Shown: piece by piece, positions 24,440 through 36,300 of the stretch
How positions within the stretch are numbered: the first letter of the stretch is position 1
Layout: the number at the start of each line of letters is the position of its first letter
NCBI GenBank assembly: GCA_015680905.1
Contig: CM027381.1
Coordinates: forward strand, 12,625,501 to 12,689,500
Reading direction: 5' to 3'
Origin: Coptis chinensis
Lineage: Eukaryota > Streptophyta > Magnoliopsida > Ranunculales > Ranunculaceae
Length of the DNA: 64,000 nt
The notes under the pieces: model-generated
What the model was told of the DNA's origin: nothing
The model's input: only the letters and a program-made list of their open reading frames with translations
The model's database searches: none
Program-made: the position numbers and the translations under genes

Positions 24440-25803
24440 ATGGATCATTCATCTTCTTCTTATTCATTTTCTTCTGATTCATCTTCTTCTTCTTCATTGA
24501 GCTCGAGCTCTTCAAATTATAACACTGCAATTAAGCGTTGTAAAAAATTAGTGGCTATTACTCTACCTTTGGTCCGACATCGTTTGGGTTTATTGCGTCA
24601 GTAAGAAGCGGAGTCTTCTTATAAACCACATGGTGGTTCGAAGAAAGGAAGAAAATGCAAGAATCGTCAGTACGAGGCAACACTGGCTCGTGTAAATGCT
24701 AACTACTTCAGCGCAAATTCTATATTCATTGACCACGACTTTCGATGCCGATTTCGTATGGTGAGTCATTGTTTACTTGTATTTTCAATCATCTTAACCA
24801 AAATGTACCATATTTTTAACAAAATATTAATAATGCGGGTAAGTTTGGGATTCACCCAAAAATCAAAGTAATTGCTGCTATACGAATGCTTTCTTATGGG
24901 TCTCTAGCTGATCTAGTAGATGACATGTTACATGTTGCTGAGCCAATTGTTCATGAATGCATGTGCTATTTCTGTGATGGAATTATTAGAATTTTTGGAG
25001 GTGAATACTTGCGCAAACCAAATGTTGCAGATATTCAGTGTTTGCTTGAAGAGTTTGAGGAACGCGGATGGCCTGGAATGCTAGGAAGCATTGATTGTAT
25101 GCACTGACAATGGAAGAATTGCCCATCCGCGTGGCAAGGGTCATCTCACACTAGCCATGTGCATAAACCAACAGTGATTATGGAGGCGGTTGCTTTTCAT
25201 GACACGTGGATTTGGCATGTTTTTTTTGGAATGGCGGGTTCTCATAATGATCTTAATGTGCTTGACCGCTCACCAATATTTGATGATATAGTCAATGATG
25301 AAGCTATTCTTTGTAACTACACTGTGAATGGGCATCATTATGATATGGGTTATTACTTGGTTGATGATATTTATCCTAATTATGCCACCTTGATTCAAAC
25401 GATTGCTAAACTGACTATTGCATGAGACAAATATTTTGCAAAGAAGCAAGAAGTTGTTAGAAAAGACATAGAGCGGGAGTTTGGTATATTGAAGTCGCGT
25501 TGGGCTATTTTAGCAAATCCGTGCAGGTTATGGTAGTTGGAGACCATGGCTACTATTATGAGGGCTTGCATCATTTTACACAATATGATTGTGGAAGATG
25601 AACGCAAAACGGATATCCCGCAGTATATTCCTGAGTATGAAATGCCAAGTAGAGAAGGTGCATCTGAATATCAACGCCACTTTGTTCTATCTCGTTGGGC
25701 ATCTGGCGTCGAGAAGGTTCGTTCAAAAGTTGTTCATGATAGATTGAAGAATGACTTGGTCAAACATTTGTGGAGTAGGCATGGGCGGCGTGGTCAGCGT
25801 TGA
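24440..25803 (+). pseudogene. Harbinger (Plant_tran/DDE_4) transposase
   Basis: The proposed start precedes a serine-rich N-terminus (M-D-H-S-S-S-S). A TAA stop lies at about 24602. A probable intron starts at about 24762 (GT after F-R-C-R-F-R-M). The core resumes at about 24837 with A-A-I-R-M-L-S-Y-G and F-G-G-E-Y-L-R-K-P-N. The DDE residues are visible in G-S-I-D-C-M-H, G-S-H-N-D-L-N-V-L and I-E-R-E-F-G-I-L-K-S-R-W. Further stops replace the tryptophan after C-M-H (about 25106), follow I-A-K-L-T-I-A (about 25423) and fall near 25535. The C-terminus (R-A-C-I-I-L-H-N-M-I-V-E-D-E-R) is well preserved. Confidence 0.87.
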
Positions 25804-26154
25804 TTTCTATTTCTATTTGGACTTTGTGTTTATTTATCGTTTCAATTTCTATGTATTTGTGTTCCAAGCTAAGTTTGTTTCTATGTATTTGTGGTTTTAT
25901 GAAAGGATTTATGTATATGCGAATTTTGAAAATACAAAATAGACTTTGCCGATTTTTTTTTAGAATGATAAAAAGTATCAACTTGAAATTAAGATAACTC
26001 AAATTAAAAGAAAATATTCAATTAAAGTACAATCTAATTAAAATCAAAATACAAACTCAAATTAAAGTACGTCATAAATTAAAAGACAAATTAAAATACT
26101 CAAATTAAAAGACATACACACTCAAATTTAGACTATGCACTACTTTGACTACTA

Positions 26155-27179
26155 CTAGTGATATTGCCAAGTCGATTCTTCATTTTTTTGTAAAATTTCT
26201 GCCTTTTTGAGTTGCCAAATTTTGTGCTCATCTTCGGGTAATCCTTTTAATTTCATTCCTAGTATTTTAGCATCAGTTTCATCTTCTCGAACTCGGAGCG
26301 CATCTTTCTTCAATTGAAGTTTTTCTTTTTGGATTAGGAGCTTCCAATCTATCACATTTTTCTTCAATTGAAGTTTTTCGGATTCCATCCCATCTTTCTT
26401 CAATTGTCTTTGAGCTTCCAATTTATAGCCTTCTTTGGTGGTTTAAGAAAATTTCACCATAAAATCATCAAGTTTCTTAGTAGATTCCTCCACTTTAGAA
26501 TCACCTTCTTCTTTATCTTTTTGTCTTATTTTATTCTCTTCTTTCTTTCCAATAGGCATATCCTCAAGCCCATCAACTTGGTGTGGATCATAATCCATTG
26601 GTTGAGTTGTCGCAGTTGATATTGGAACTGATAAACCTCCTTCCCCACTGTTTGACTTCGACTTTTTGGTGGGTCGCAATTCATTTCTCAATTGTAGCCT
26701 CTTCCATTTGGGTGAGTCTTTCACCATATTATAGCATTGCATCCACTTCCAAACCCCATTATGCATCTCATATGCACTTATTGCTTCCTCAACCTACCAA
26801 TTAAGAAAAAACTAAATTAGAATTGAAAAATGTATTTGTGAATCAAAATAACAAATAAAAAGTAAATACTTACAATCATATTGTCATTATAGCCACTTGG
26901 AGGAGATGCTTGAATCTTAGAAATAATAGCATGGAACTTGTTGATATTAGCTTGAATGAGAGTCCAACGGTGTTTCATGCCCGTCAAGTTGCGTTCGGTC
27001 ACTCTTCCTAGATTTGCATGAAATGTATTTAGAATTTTACTCCAAAATTCGTTTGACTTTTGCTCATTTCCTACTACACCATCTTGACTAACTTGTAGCT
27101 AACTATTGGTGAAAGCAACATCTTCTTCTTGTATCCATAAAGCCCCTCTAGATTTTGCTTTTGGTTATTCACTAGCCAT
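26155..27179 (-). pseudogene. Harbinger accessory ORF (NAM-associated / Myb-SANT-like)
   Basis: It starts at M-A-S-E (27179). The first exon holds the trihelix-like motif W-x-x-E-E-D, F-W-x-x-I, R-x-L-x-G-M-K-H-R-W, ending at a GTAAGT donor near 26870. The next exon (from about 26795) encodes W-K-W-x-Q-C-Y, a lysine-rich linker and a charged coiled-coil tail with repeated Q-L-K-K. Stops occur in the first exon (after M-A-S-E and after T-N-S) and near 26455. In active PIF/Harbinger elements this protein helps nuclear import and DNA binding of the transposase. Confidence 0.75.
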
Positions 27180-27575
27180 TGTGGTTTTAAGAGTAAAGAG
27201 TAGAGAGTAGAGAGTAGAGAGTAGAGAAAAGAAGTGAGTATAAAATATATTGTGTGAGTGTTTCAATTTATAGTGAAAGAAAATATAGCCGTTTTTTGCC
27301 CGTTTTTTCATTGAGAGCACGCGGTGTTGGAAAAACCGTGCCATATAAGCCCACTTAGAAGCCCAAACCCATGTGTTGTTAGAAAAACCGAAAGAGATTT
27401 GATACAACACCAAAGCTGGAACCAAATTTTGGCCAATTTGGTGTTTGGTTTGATGTTTTTTTGGTGTTTTCATCAACATGTGTCTATCCTAAAGATGAAA
27501 AAACACTAAATTATTAAACACCTAGGAAATTTGGTGTTTGATGCTAGGAAAGTATCTCACCTAAAGATGCTCTAA

Positions 27576-29398
27576 GATGCAAATAGAGGAGACCAGAACG
27601 AGACAACCACTCATTAAACACATATGGAAGTGTCCAAGGTACTAAAGGACAATGGGCAGCAGTGATTAGGGACAGTACTGGGTTGGTTATAGCGGCAGCA
27701 AATAGTATGTTTGAGTATGACACTATAGCTATAGTGGAACTACTAGGCCTTGAGCAAGGAATCAAATTAGCTTTAAGGCATGGCATGAGCAAGATTGAAG
27801 CACAGACGGACTCTGAGAATGTGGTGGCATTTCTGAGCAAAAAGAAGTACCCGTGGCGAGCAAAGAAAATGATGAAGAGTATACAAGTTTTGGAACTAGA
27901 ATTTGGTTACTTTTCTTTAGTACATGTGTATAGGGAAGCAAATAAACTAGCAGATGCACTAGCTGCTAATGTACCTAATGTAAGATTCTTTGATTTGGTA
28001 CCTAGTTCATTTGTGGAGGAAGTAAGGAAAATTGCACATGATGATTGATATCTGTAAAATGAGTAGTTTACCTACGAAATGAACGATGAATTCAAAACGT
28101 AAGTAAACTAAACTTATCCTTTTACGTGGTTGATTATCAATTCTTCTACTCTCAATGCGAATTGCACTAAATGGAGAAAGTTCGTTCCACTCCTAGTTCC
28201 CTAGCATGGATTGTTTTCTAAAAACTATGAAGTCAATGAGAGCTTTACAAAATATTATACTACGATACTTAATTAAGATGATTACTAGAAATTAACTACA
28301 AATGCTATGGAAATACTATTGTTTGACTCTAGATAAGGAATTAGAGGGGAATTGAATCCACCTCGAATCTAACTTAATGACCTAGCATAGATTGTGGTAT
28401 CTCGATTCTTACGTTTTCCAAAGAATTTCGAGTCTAATCCCTAGTTTTCATGGCATTTCTACCAAGTACTAACTAGCATGTGAGGTCAATGTTCTCAATG
28501 TTCTAAGTGGAATAGATTCTACAACGTTTCTATACTAAATAGCTAAGTTTTTTCATCAAGGCTTCATCAACCCCTCTAATGGAGGTTTAGCCTTGAGTCA
28601 TCAATCTAACATTTACCATTGAATCTAAACTAAACATAATGTGAGAAATTGATAATTACTTAATTTAGCAATAATGAATCTAATTTAATGGAATGAAACA
28701 AGAACAAGAATTGAAATTAGATCTAGAATGGAAATGACAAATTCTCTTGACAAACTAACTATTTTATTTATCTAATCAATCAAGAACAATGATTCGTAGA
28801 TTTAATCTAAAACAAGAATTTAAATGGAACTAAAACTTAATTTAATTAATAAAACTAGATCTATAATTCTATATCTTAATTTAGGTCTAACTAACTACCA
28901 TTAACAAAGAGCTAAGCTTTTGTTTTATACATCCAGATCCAAAATTCGTGCATGGGCTAACTCTTTTCAATCCAAAAGGCCTCTTCAGCTGCAGTTGGCC
29001 CCCAGACTTTTCGTCCATTTTCCTCTGATTGGGTCAAGGCTTGGACCATTAGAAAGCTCTTTCCGAGCCGGTCGTTTTGACATAAGGTATGAAATGGTCC
29101 AAAGATATGGCATTCGAAGTTCTGATGGCTTTTGCTCCTTTATCTCGCTAATGGGGCACATTTAGCAAATGGACTTTGAAGCCCGAAAATGCATAAAACA
29201 CGTAATCGTATTAACTCTTATTATTATTCACATAATTGGTCTAACAAGATGATTATTAAGGGGTTAAAACTACAGTTTTGGGCTCTTATCAATGATGCAA
29301 TAGGAAAAGAATATGTAAGGATGTAATCACAAGTTTTAATTATAAAAAGGGGCAGGGACCTCTATAACAACCTCACTACTTACCGACAAAAAAAAAAA
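27576..29398 (+). pseudogene. LINE 3' end with RNase H domain, split by a solo LTR
   Basis: An open frame at about 27600-28045 encodes an RNase H-like domain (RVT_3). It has A-V-I-R-D-S-T-G, E-L-L-G-L-E-Q-G-I, A-Q-T-D-S-E-N-V and the terminal H-V-Y-R-E-A-N-K-L-A-D-A-L-A. The LTR inserted at 28046 supplies the stop codon now ending the frame. Beyond the LTR and its target duplication the original frame runs ten more codons to TAA at 29324-29326, followed by a 3' UTR and a poly(A) run (about 29386-29398). This C-terminal RNase H plus poly(A) layout fits a plant L1-type LINE. The 5' side is cut off at the Harbinger element. Confidence 0.75.
28046..29291 (+). repeat. solo LTR, TGATA...TATCA family, copy 1
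   Basis: It begins TGATATCTG, ends CTCTTATCA and is flanked by ATGAT at 28041-28045 and 29292-29296, a perfect 5-bp target duplication. It is 1246 bp and aligns along its length with 42612-44120, though it lacks several internal blocks. No internal retrotransposon sequence adjoins it, so it arose by LTR-LTR recombination. Confidence 0.9.
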
Positions 29399-29465
29399 AG
29401 TTTGAGTTACTCTGTACTTATTTTTTATATCATTTAATTTAACATGACTTCAATGTTGCCTAAAA

Positions 29466-30086
29466 AGTAACTCTCAAGGACACCTTTTATTTTTTGTAAC
29501 TCATTGACCGGGTGATGAAAGGTCAAGTATACCCTTGATCTAAAAAACAGATCGGGTAGATGAAATGTCAAGTATACCCCGACCTTAAAATAATTAACGA
29601 TTGACTGGTATTTAGTATGAACATTGAATGTTCATAGTCCTTGGGTATGAACATTCAATGTTCACAGTCCTTGGGTATGAACATTCAATGTTCACAGTCC
29701 TTTGGGTATGAACATTCGATGTTCATAGTCCTTAGTCCTTTGGGTATGAACATTCAATGTTCATAGTCTTTGGGTATGAATATTGATTGTGTATGAACAT
29801 TGAATGTTCATAGTCCTTTTGGTATGAACATTCAATGTTCATACATCAATATATTGTATAAGGTGCATTCACCCATTTGGATATGAACGATCATTGTTCA
29901 TACACCAGCAGAAAGTATGAACACTCATTGTTCATAGTAAAATGACAGAAAGGGTCAAATCGGAAAATATTTATTTTAAATCCGGGCCATTTGTCCTTGA
30001 GGGTTATTTTCATGGAAGGGTATAACTGGCATTTTAAAAGATATAAAAAGGCGGGGCCAACTTATTTTGTCCTTGAGGGTTACTAA
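29466..30086. repeat. inverted-repeat element carrying a palindrome array
   Basis: AGTAACTCTCAAGGACA at 29466-29482 has an inverted partner TTTGTCCTTGAGGGTTACT near 30069-30086, and related AGTTACT/GTCCTTG motifs continue to about 30150. The interior includes the 29614-29938 palindrome array. Non-coding; no certain target duplication. Confidence 0.5.
29614..29938. repeat. tandem array of a 21-bp palindrome
   Basis: About nine copies of TATGAACATTCAATGTTCAT-type palindromes are spaced roughly 30 bp apart by AGTCCTTTGGG. The later copies diverge (GATCATTG, ACTCATTG). Each unit is nearly its own reverse complement. Confidence 0.9.
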
Positions 30087-30216
30087 TTTTGAAATAGTGG
30101 GTTCGTGAGTTACTTTTTTTCCAAAATTTGTCCTTGTGAGTTACTCACAAAAAACCATGTCCTCTAGACTTCATTTTCCCCAAAATTGGGCCTTGGGACC
30201 AATTTCTTGTTAATTT

Positions 30217-30639
30217 GGGTGTGTTTGTTATGATAGAAACATTATGGAAAGGAAAGGAAAATAATAGTGGTCCACCTTTTCTCTAGTTTTTAAGGCGTTT
30301 GTTTACCTATGGAAAGGAAATGGGCTTTTCCATATGAAAACAAATGGAAAAGGTTTTTTGTCCTTAGCTAACCCCTGAAAATTTTGTAGAAAGGAAAGGA
30401 AAAGAAATAGATAGATAGGGACTTACTACTAATACACCCATGACCCAACAATACAATTATTCCTTTCCATAGCTTTTGCAAACAAACATTATTATTTCTT
30501 TCCCCAGTTTTTAACTTTCCTTTCCCCAGTTTACCAAACACATACCATTTAAAATTATTTTCTTTCCATTCCATTCCATAGTGGACCACCCATTTTATTT
30601 CCTTTCCTTTCCATGAGTTAAAATTTAACAAACACACCC
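30217..30639. repeat. MITE with TTAATTT flanks
   Basis: Inverted terminal repeats GGGTGTGTTTGTTA / TAACAAACACACCC enclose 423 bp of non-coding sequence with GGAAAGGAAA and TTTCCTTTCC arms that could fold back. TTAATTT occurs immediately on both sides (30210-30216 and 30640-30646). The right end touches the F-box pseudogene start. Confidence 0.8.
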
Positions 30640-30646
30640 TTAATTT

Positions 30647-31820
30647 ATGATGGCTGGTATAATAGTGACAAGACTAAAGAAAGGCCAACATGAAAATCTT
30701 CTTCTCTCCTTACGTGAGGAGCTGGTAAGGGAGATTTTCTTACACCTATCAACGGAGGATCTCATATGTTGCAAGTTTGTTTCCAGACTATTGAATTTTT
30801 TTTTATATCCAATCCCAAATTTGCCAAAGCTCACTTATCATTGGCTCCTAGTCGTCGTATTCGCTGTATTCTTTCCAAAGAGCACCAATTATCAGAACAT
30901 CCAACTATCCTCATCTCAACTATTGAAAAACCAATTGATCACGTCGCAAACTATGTGTGTTGTCACTTCTCCATCGACATTATTCAGTACATTAATAATA
31001 TTAAGAATTTTGTGTCACAACCGAAGAAGCAAGTGCTGCAGTTGCGTATGCCTTCTAGTACAACAAGCCAAAATCTTCCAGCACGTACTATCTCTGGAGG
31101 CTCTTGTGACGGTTTACTCCTCTTTCAAGACAAATACAGTCCACATCAACTTTACATCTCGAACCCTGCCACTACCTACTTGGAGGCTCTTCCTCCATTT
31201 CGTCACGGTTATCCAATTTCTAATTGGGCTTTGTTTCAATTCACGATGGACGTAGTGGTAAATTCAAGGTGTTTGGGATCAAGCTTCAGCGCCAGTTCTA
31301 TCTTCTTACGGTGGGAGACGAAACTTCTGATTGTTGGAGACCATATTTTTTTCCTCACGTACGTGAATAGGAAGCTTCCAAGTAAAGTACTATCGCAAAT
31401 CTTTCATGTCAAACGGGAGCTGTACTGTCTGACATTAGACGAAGAGGGTGATCAGCTCTGCTACTGCTTATATACGCTTGATGTCAACTCTTTGGGATTC
31501 AGACGCTCGAAAGTCCCACGACACATTGTGGAACCTTGCAACGTCAATAAGTTCACCTTGATCAAAGGGCTCCACCTTGTAGCAGTGGTGAAAGGATTAC
31601 TGTGCTTCGTATAGTAATTGTTTCTTCTCATCAACTTGAGATGTTTGTTTTGGAGGACTACTTTAAAGATGTCTGGGTCAAATCTCATACAGTGACTATC
31701 GGATCCATGATGAACCTACCTTCTTTCAGTAATGGCTTGTGGTCTGATCACATTTGTCTTATTGCTCTGAGAGGTCGTGCTTGCAGGAACTTGATTGATC
31801 TTGTGAAAATTATTGTGCAT
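30647..31820 (+). pseudogene. F-box protein, 5' part (interrupted by retrotransposon)
   Basis: The frame from 30647 carries an F-box motif (L-R-E-E-L-V-R-E-I-F-L-H-L-S-T-E-D-L-I-C-C-K-F-V-S-R). F-box proteins dock substrates on SCF ubiquitin ligases through Skp1. The poly-T at about 30787-30796 marks a frameshift; the next frame continues as an F-box-associated domain (S-C-D-G-L-L-L-F, Y-I-S-N-P-A-T). Further shifts lie near 31228 and 31300, and a stop at about 31612 precedes the last readable part. The frame then meets the Tat LTR at 31821; the rest of the gene is at 47604-47735. Frameshifts on both sides of the insertion show it is a pseudogene independent of the insertion. Confidence 0.8.
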
Positions 31821-32251
31821 TGTAAGTACCCTCCGTTCTACACTATAGAGCACGTGTCCACAAGGCAGGACGCCTTACCTCAGCTCGTCCCACAACATCA
31901 GAACGTACCAACGACCCAACACCCAGGTTGTCACCAACAACAGTTACAACCATACATGGAAAGATATCAACAAGTGCAATCCTAGAGCTCAATCAACGCA
32001 ACAATCAATGAGTCATTTACTTTGTAACATCAGAGTAATGGCAAATCATCAAGATAGCATACAAGGTGGATTTGCAATCCATAACGGTTCAAACACACAT
32101 CTACAAATAGAGAGAGATGAACTACGTAAAGCTTGATTCAAGTTTACCCGGAGAAACTTGATACGTAGGCAACTCTTATCCCAAGAAGAGTGTAGCCATT
32201 TCCTATCCAACAGATCATCAGGTCGTAGTCCCAAAATAACCAACATCTACA
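31821..32251 (+). repeat. 5' LTR of the Tat element
   Basis: It is 431 bp, begins TGTAAGTACC and ends CATCTACA, with the primer site two bases downstream. It aligns end to end with 47167-47598. Confidence 0.95.
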
Positions 32252-32252
32252 T

Positions 32253-32268
32253 TGGTGCCGTCTGCCGG
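32253..32268 (+). other. primer-binding site of the Tat element
   Basis: TGGTGCCGTCTGCCGG starts two bases after the LTR, with the TGG first bases expected for a tRNA 3' CCA primer. I do not assign the tRNA. Confidence 0.75.
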
Positions 32269-32335
32269 TTTATTTCCTTAAGAAAAAAGCAACCACTCTT
32301 TTCTCAAGCCCACGAAGCTGGTCAGCAAAACCATA

Positions 32336-33660
32336 ATGGAGCCCAACCTACAAGCATTGGCAGACCAGATGAAGACACTCCAAGAAGCCTTCATCACTTT
32401 GCAACAGGAAAACCAGACAATGCGAGAGAATGCCAACTCCAACACCAACAATGGCACCACAGAAGCAGGGGAGCACAACACTGTTACAGCCTAACCAACA
32501 CCACCAATTAGCGTTTAGACGACTTCACGCAAAAACTAGAGAAGTCAAGCGAAAGAGCTAGCGCGATCCAGATCGCTCAGAAGATGTTGGAGACATACAA
32601 AGCATCACCATTCATTCAAGATATCAGAGACAAACAACCTCCTTCAGAGTTCATTCAACTAAAGTTCCCGTTGTACGACGGTACTTCTTGCCCAGGCGAG
32701 CACATAGCCCACTTCAGCCAAATCCTAGCACTATATCGTACCATCCCGACTATGACTACGGCGTGCAAACTTTTTCCAAACTTTAAAAGACGAGAGCAAT
32801 AGATCGGTTTTACACACTCCTCCGTTCAATCAACAACTTTGTGACCTTGTTTGAAACATTCGTAGCGAGTTTGTCCACAACAGAAAGAAGCGCGCCGACC
32901 TGGACTCCCTATTCCATCTCAAGCAAGCTCATGGCGAAATGATCCGAGCCTTTTTCAGACGTTTTAAGAAGGACCTACTCTCACTGGAGTTAGGACTCAG
33001 TGACGGTTTTGCAATTTCTGCGTTCACAAACGCCCTCCTGGACGACTCCGACCTAGCAGGGTCCCTCATACGCAACAAGCCAGACACCTCAGCCGACCTG
33101 TATCACAGAGTCGACAAATACATCAAGTACAAAGAGTGGATGGCCAAGCACAAAGGCAAATAGGTCCTTGCAGTCTACAACGAGCCAGATCCCAAGGAAA
33201 GCAAACAATATTCAAACAACAACAACACCAACAACAACAAGAGATCCAACGCCAGCAAACCCTCATACACAAAGAGGGAATTCTCCAACTTCTCCAGGAC
33301 GCCAAGTCAAATCCTGAAGAAGATCTACACAGCGCCATACTTTAAACCAAACATCAACGAGGTAATAGTCATACCATAGCGTCCATACTGTCATTTCCAC
33401 AAACTCCACCACCACGATACCAATGATTGCTGGAGCCTCAAACACTACCTCCAAGACCCAGTGGAGGAAGGCAAATTAAAAGAGTTCTTGCCAGAAAGCG
33501 ATCTGAGGCACAAGCTGGATGCCAAACGCCACAGAAGCAGGAGTCGCAGCAATGAACGACTTGCCAACAACAGAAACAGAAGCAGAGGTAGATGAACAGG
33601 ACGATCTAAGTCTCCAGGTCGGTCAAGACACAACAGGAGACAACACTCCTCTAACCAAGA
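32336..33660 (+). pseudogene. Tat element gag
   Basis: The likely start at 32336 gives M-E-P-N-L-Q-A-L-A-D-Q-M-K, typical of Tat gag. The gag core appears in pieces: F-I-Q-D-I-R and F-P-L-Y-D-G-T-S-C-P-G-E-H-I near 32620-32705, and F-F-R-R-F-K-K-D-L near 32950. A glutamine-rich segment follows at 33210-33250. Stops and frameshifts occur throughout. Confidence 0.75.
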
Positions 33661-33879
33661 TGAGGACAAAGTAATCAACATGATTACAGACACCTCAAAT
33701 GATGAAACCTTAGGTCGGGAGAAGCGCAGAAGAGTGGGAGCAATCCAAGAAATCTATCATCTCTTACACAAAGCCGAGATAATCAACCCCACCAACCCTA
33801 ATAAGACAACGACAATTTTATTCACAGAAGAAGATCTAGACAAGGTGTGCCTACCTCACAATGATGCCTTGGTAGTGCA

Positions 33880-34300
33880 CGTCAAGATCAACGGTTGGAC
33901 GGTCAAATGAGTCCTCATCGATCCAGGGAGCTCATGCGACATATTGTTCTATCAAACTTACAAAGACATGCACCTGCCAGACACGGTGATGATAGAGTCC
34001 AATGCACCGCTCTATGGGTTCAATGGAGATCGTACAGATGCCATCAGAGACGTAATCCTACCAGTCTCCAAACATGGTCAAAATATTAACACGCTTCAGT
34101 GTTATCAATGTCAGGTCGTCCTACATTGCCATTCTAGGACGCCGTTGGATCCACAAAATCCAAGCTATTCCATCAACCCTACACCAGGTCCTACGATATC
34201 CTGGTCCCAGAGGCATCATGGAGCTCAGAAGCAACTAACTAGAAGCTCACCGATGCAATCATGTCAGCACTACGACCTCACCCAAGCCTCAGGTTGTCGA
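33880..34300 (+). pseudogene. Tat element aspartic protease
   Basis: V-L-I-D-P-G-S-S at about 33911-33934 is the retropepsin active-site loop, preceded by an in-frame TGA at about 33908. Downstream are Y-K-D-M-H-L-P and A-P-L-Y-G-F-N-G, usual for Tat proteases. The frame is then lost near 34090. Confidence 0.7.
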
Positions 34301-34412
34301 AGCTAAGGACGTTCCAAAGAGGAAGGATCCTCAAACATCCAGCCCTCTAGCAGCGACATCAGAAAAGCTCAAAGGAAAACAAACTCAAATAGAACCAAGA
34401 GAAAAAGTCAAT

Positions 34413-35480
34413 TTGGGCACAATTGATGACCCAAAATTTGTATATGTAGGGGCTGACTTAGACCCCAAGCTCAAGGAGCAGCTTGTCAAATTTCTATCTC
34501 TCAATAAAGATGTTTTTGCTTGGTCGTATATCGATATGCCAGGAATCGACCCTCAGGTCACTTGCCACAAGTTAAATGTAGATCCAACCATCAAGCCTAT
34601 CAAACAACGACATAGGAAGCTAGCACTCAAGTTTCAAAAAGCTATCAATGAAGAGATAAAAAAGCTCAAAAACGTGGGATTCATCAGAGAAGTCGAGCAC
34701 CCGACCTGACTTGCTAACATAGTAGCTGTTCCAAAGAAGAACAGTTAGGTACGACTCTGCATAGATTTCACCAACGTCAACAAGCACTGCCTAAAGGACT
34801 ACTTCCCCCTACCAAGAATCGACATATTGGTAGATCAAACTTGCGGCCATGAACTTTTGTCATTCATGGACACATACAGTGGGTATAACCAAATACCATT
34901 AGCAGAGGAAGATCAGGAAAAGACGTCCTTCATAAAGGAGCAAGGTACGTTTTGCTATAACGTCCTACCTTTTGGCTTGAAGAACGCAGGAGCAACCTAC
35001 CAAAGACTTGTCACAAAAATGTTCAAAGACTTGTTAAGAGACACTATGGAAGTCTACATAGATGACATGGTGGTCAAAAGTGAAAAGGCAGGTGATCACA
35101 TCTCCCACCTACAAGAGGCTTTTGAACGACTTTGCCAAAACAAGATGAAGCTCAACCCAGCCAAATGCATATTTGGAGTAGCCTCAGGGAAATTCTTAGG
35201 TTGCCTCATCTCACAAAGATGCATTGAAGCAAATCCAGAATAGATACGAGCTCTTTTTGAAATGCCAGAACCAACCATAAAGCAACAAATCTATAAGTTA
35301 TCTGGCATGGTTTCAGCCCTCAACAAGTTCATCTCAGGAGCATTTGACAAATGCAGACCATTCCTGTAAATACTCAAAAAGGGAGCAACTTTCACTTGGA
35401 CAGACGAGTGCCACAAAACCTTCACCGACCTGAAAACCTATTTATCAACTCCACCCTCCTGTCCAAACCAGAATAAGGAG
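34413..35480 (+). pseudogene. Tat element reverse transcriptase
   Basis: The upstream linker D-V-F-A-W-S-Y-I-D-M-P-G-I is a Tat signature. It is followed by F-I-R-E-V-E-H-P-T, the palm motif L-P-F-G-L-K-N-A-G-A-T-Y and the catalytic Y-I-D-D-M-V-V-K-S near 35057-35083. Stops at about 34708 (after H-P-T), 34748 and 35241 interrupt the frame. Confidence 0.88.
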
Positions 35481-36300
35481 AAACACTAAGGTTGTACCTT
35501 GCAACAACTAACTTCGGAATCAGCTCAGTTCTCTTTCGAGAGCATGATGGAGTCGAGAAGCCGGTCTGCTTCACCAGCAAGATGTTGGTATATGCAGAAA
35601 AGCACTATTCCCTGATGGAGAAAGCAATGCTTTCTTTACTCTACTCAGCTCGGAAGTTCCGACCTTACTTCCAATCTCACAGCATCAAGGTTATCACTGA
35701 CGCACCCATTAAACAGGTATTGAGTTCTAGCAACAAAACAGCCCGCATGGCCAAATGGGCTGAAGAACTAGGAGAACATCACATCGAGTTCGTTTCCAGA
35801 ACGTCTCGCAAAGGCCAGGTCGTTACTAATTTCTTGGCAAATTTCCCCGTCGAAGACATCAACTGGGAACCCGAGCCAATAACTTTACTCCATCAACAAG
35901 TCACCCCAGACACATGGCACCTCCACGTAGATGGCGCATGCAATAGCAGTGGTAGTGGACTGGGGGCTGTATTAACTTCACCAGAGGGAGCCCAGCTACA
36001 GAAATCAATCAAAATTGATTTCGCAATGTCCAACAATGAAGCAGAATATGAAGCATTGATCACATGCCTCCGAATGGCATAGCAACTACAAGTCTCAAAA
36101 CTTAAAGCTTACAGCGATTCCCAGCTAATTGTCAAGCAGATCACCAAAGAATATGTCACGAATGGAGCAAACATGGCAAAGTATGCTCAAGTCGTTTATG
36201 ACATAATCAGCTCGATCAAGACATTCTCCTTAGACCATATTCCTCGAGAATACAATAGACATGCAGACAACTTGGCTTTCCTAGCCTCCAAAACACAATA
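35481..36300 (+). pseudogene. Tat element RNase H plus archaeal-type second RNase H
   Basis: The first domain (about 35490-35850) has Y-A-E-K-H-Y-S-L-M-E-K and I-T-D-A-P-I-K. The second (from about 35915) starts W-H-L-H-V-D-G-A-C-N-S-S-G-S-G and has N-N-E-A-E-Y-E-A-L and Y-S-D-S-Q-L-I-V-K-Q-I, ending near H-I-P-R-E-Y-N-R-H-A-D. Two RNase H domains are characteristic of the Tat clade. Stops lie at about 36080 and 36299. Confidence 0.87.

Larger units (their letters stand above)
24097..27572 (+). mobile_element. PIF/Harbinger DNA transposon with TAA target duplication
   Basis: The ends are imperfect inverted repeats, TAGCATATTTAGGAGAG on the left and GAGCATCTTTAGGTGAG as the complement of the right. 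They are flanked by TAA at 24094-24096 and 27573-27575. The subterminal regions carry ACCAAACCAAACACC-type repeats in inverted orientation. Two convergent genes inside, a transposase (+) and a Myb/SANT-like accessory protein (-), are the standard PIF/Harbinger complement. Both carry stops, so the copy is inactive but structurally complete. Confidence 0.88.

Noticed and set aside
30640..30834. Minus-strand frame opposite the F-box start
   Set aside because: Shadow of the F-box coding strand, with no independent motif.
33210..33338. Glutamine-rich and cysteine/tryptophan-rich frames on opposite strands
   Set aside because: Both read the CAA/CAACAA repeat of the Tat gag region; only the gag sense is meaningful.
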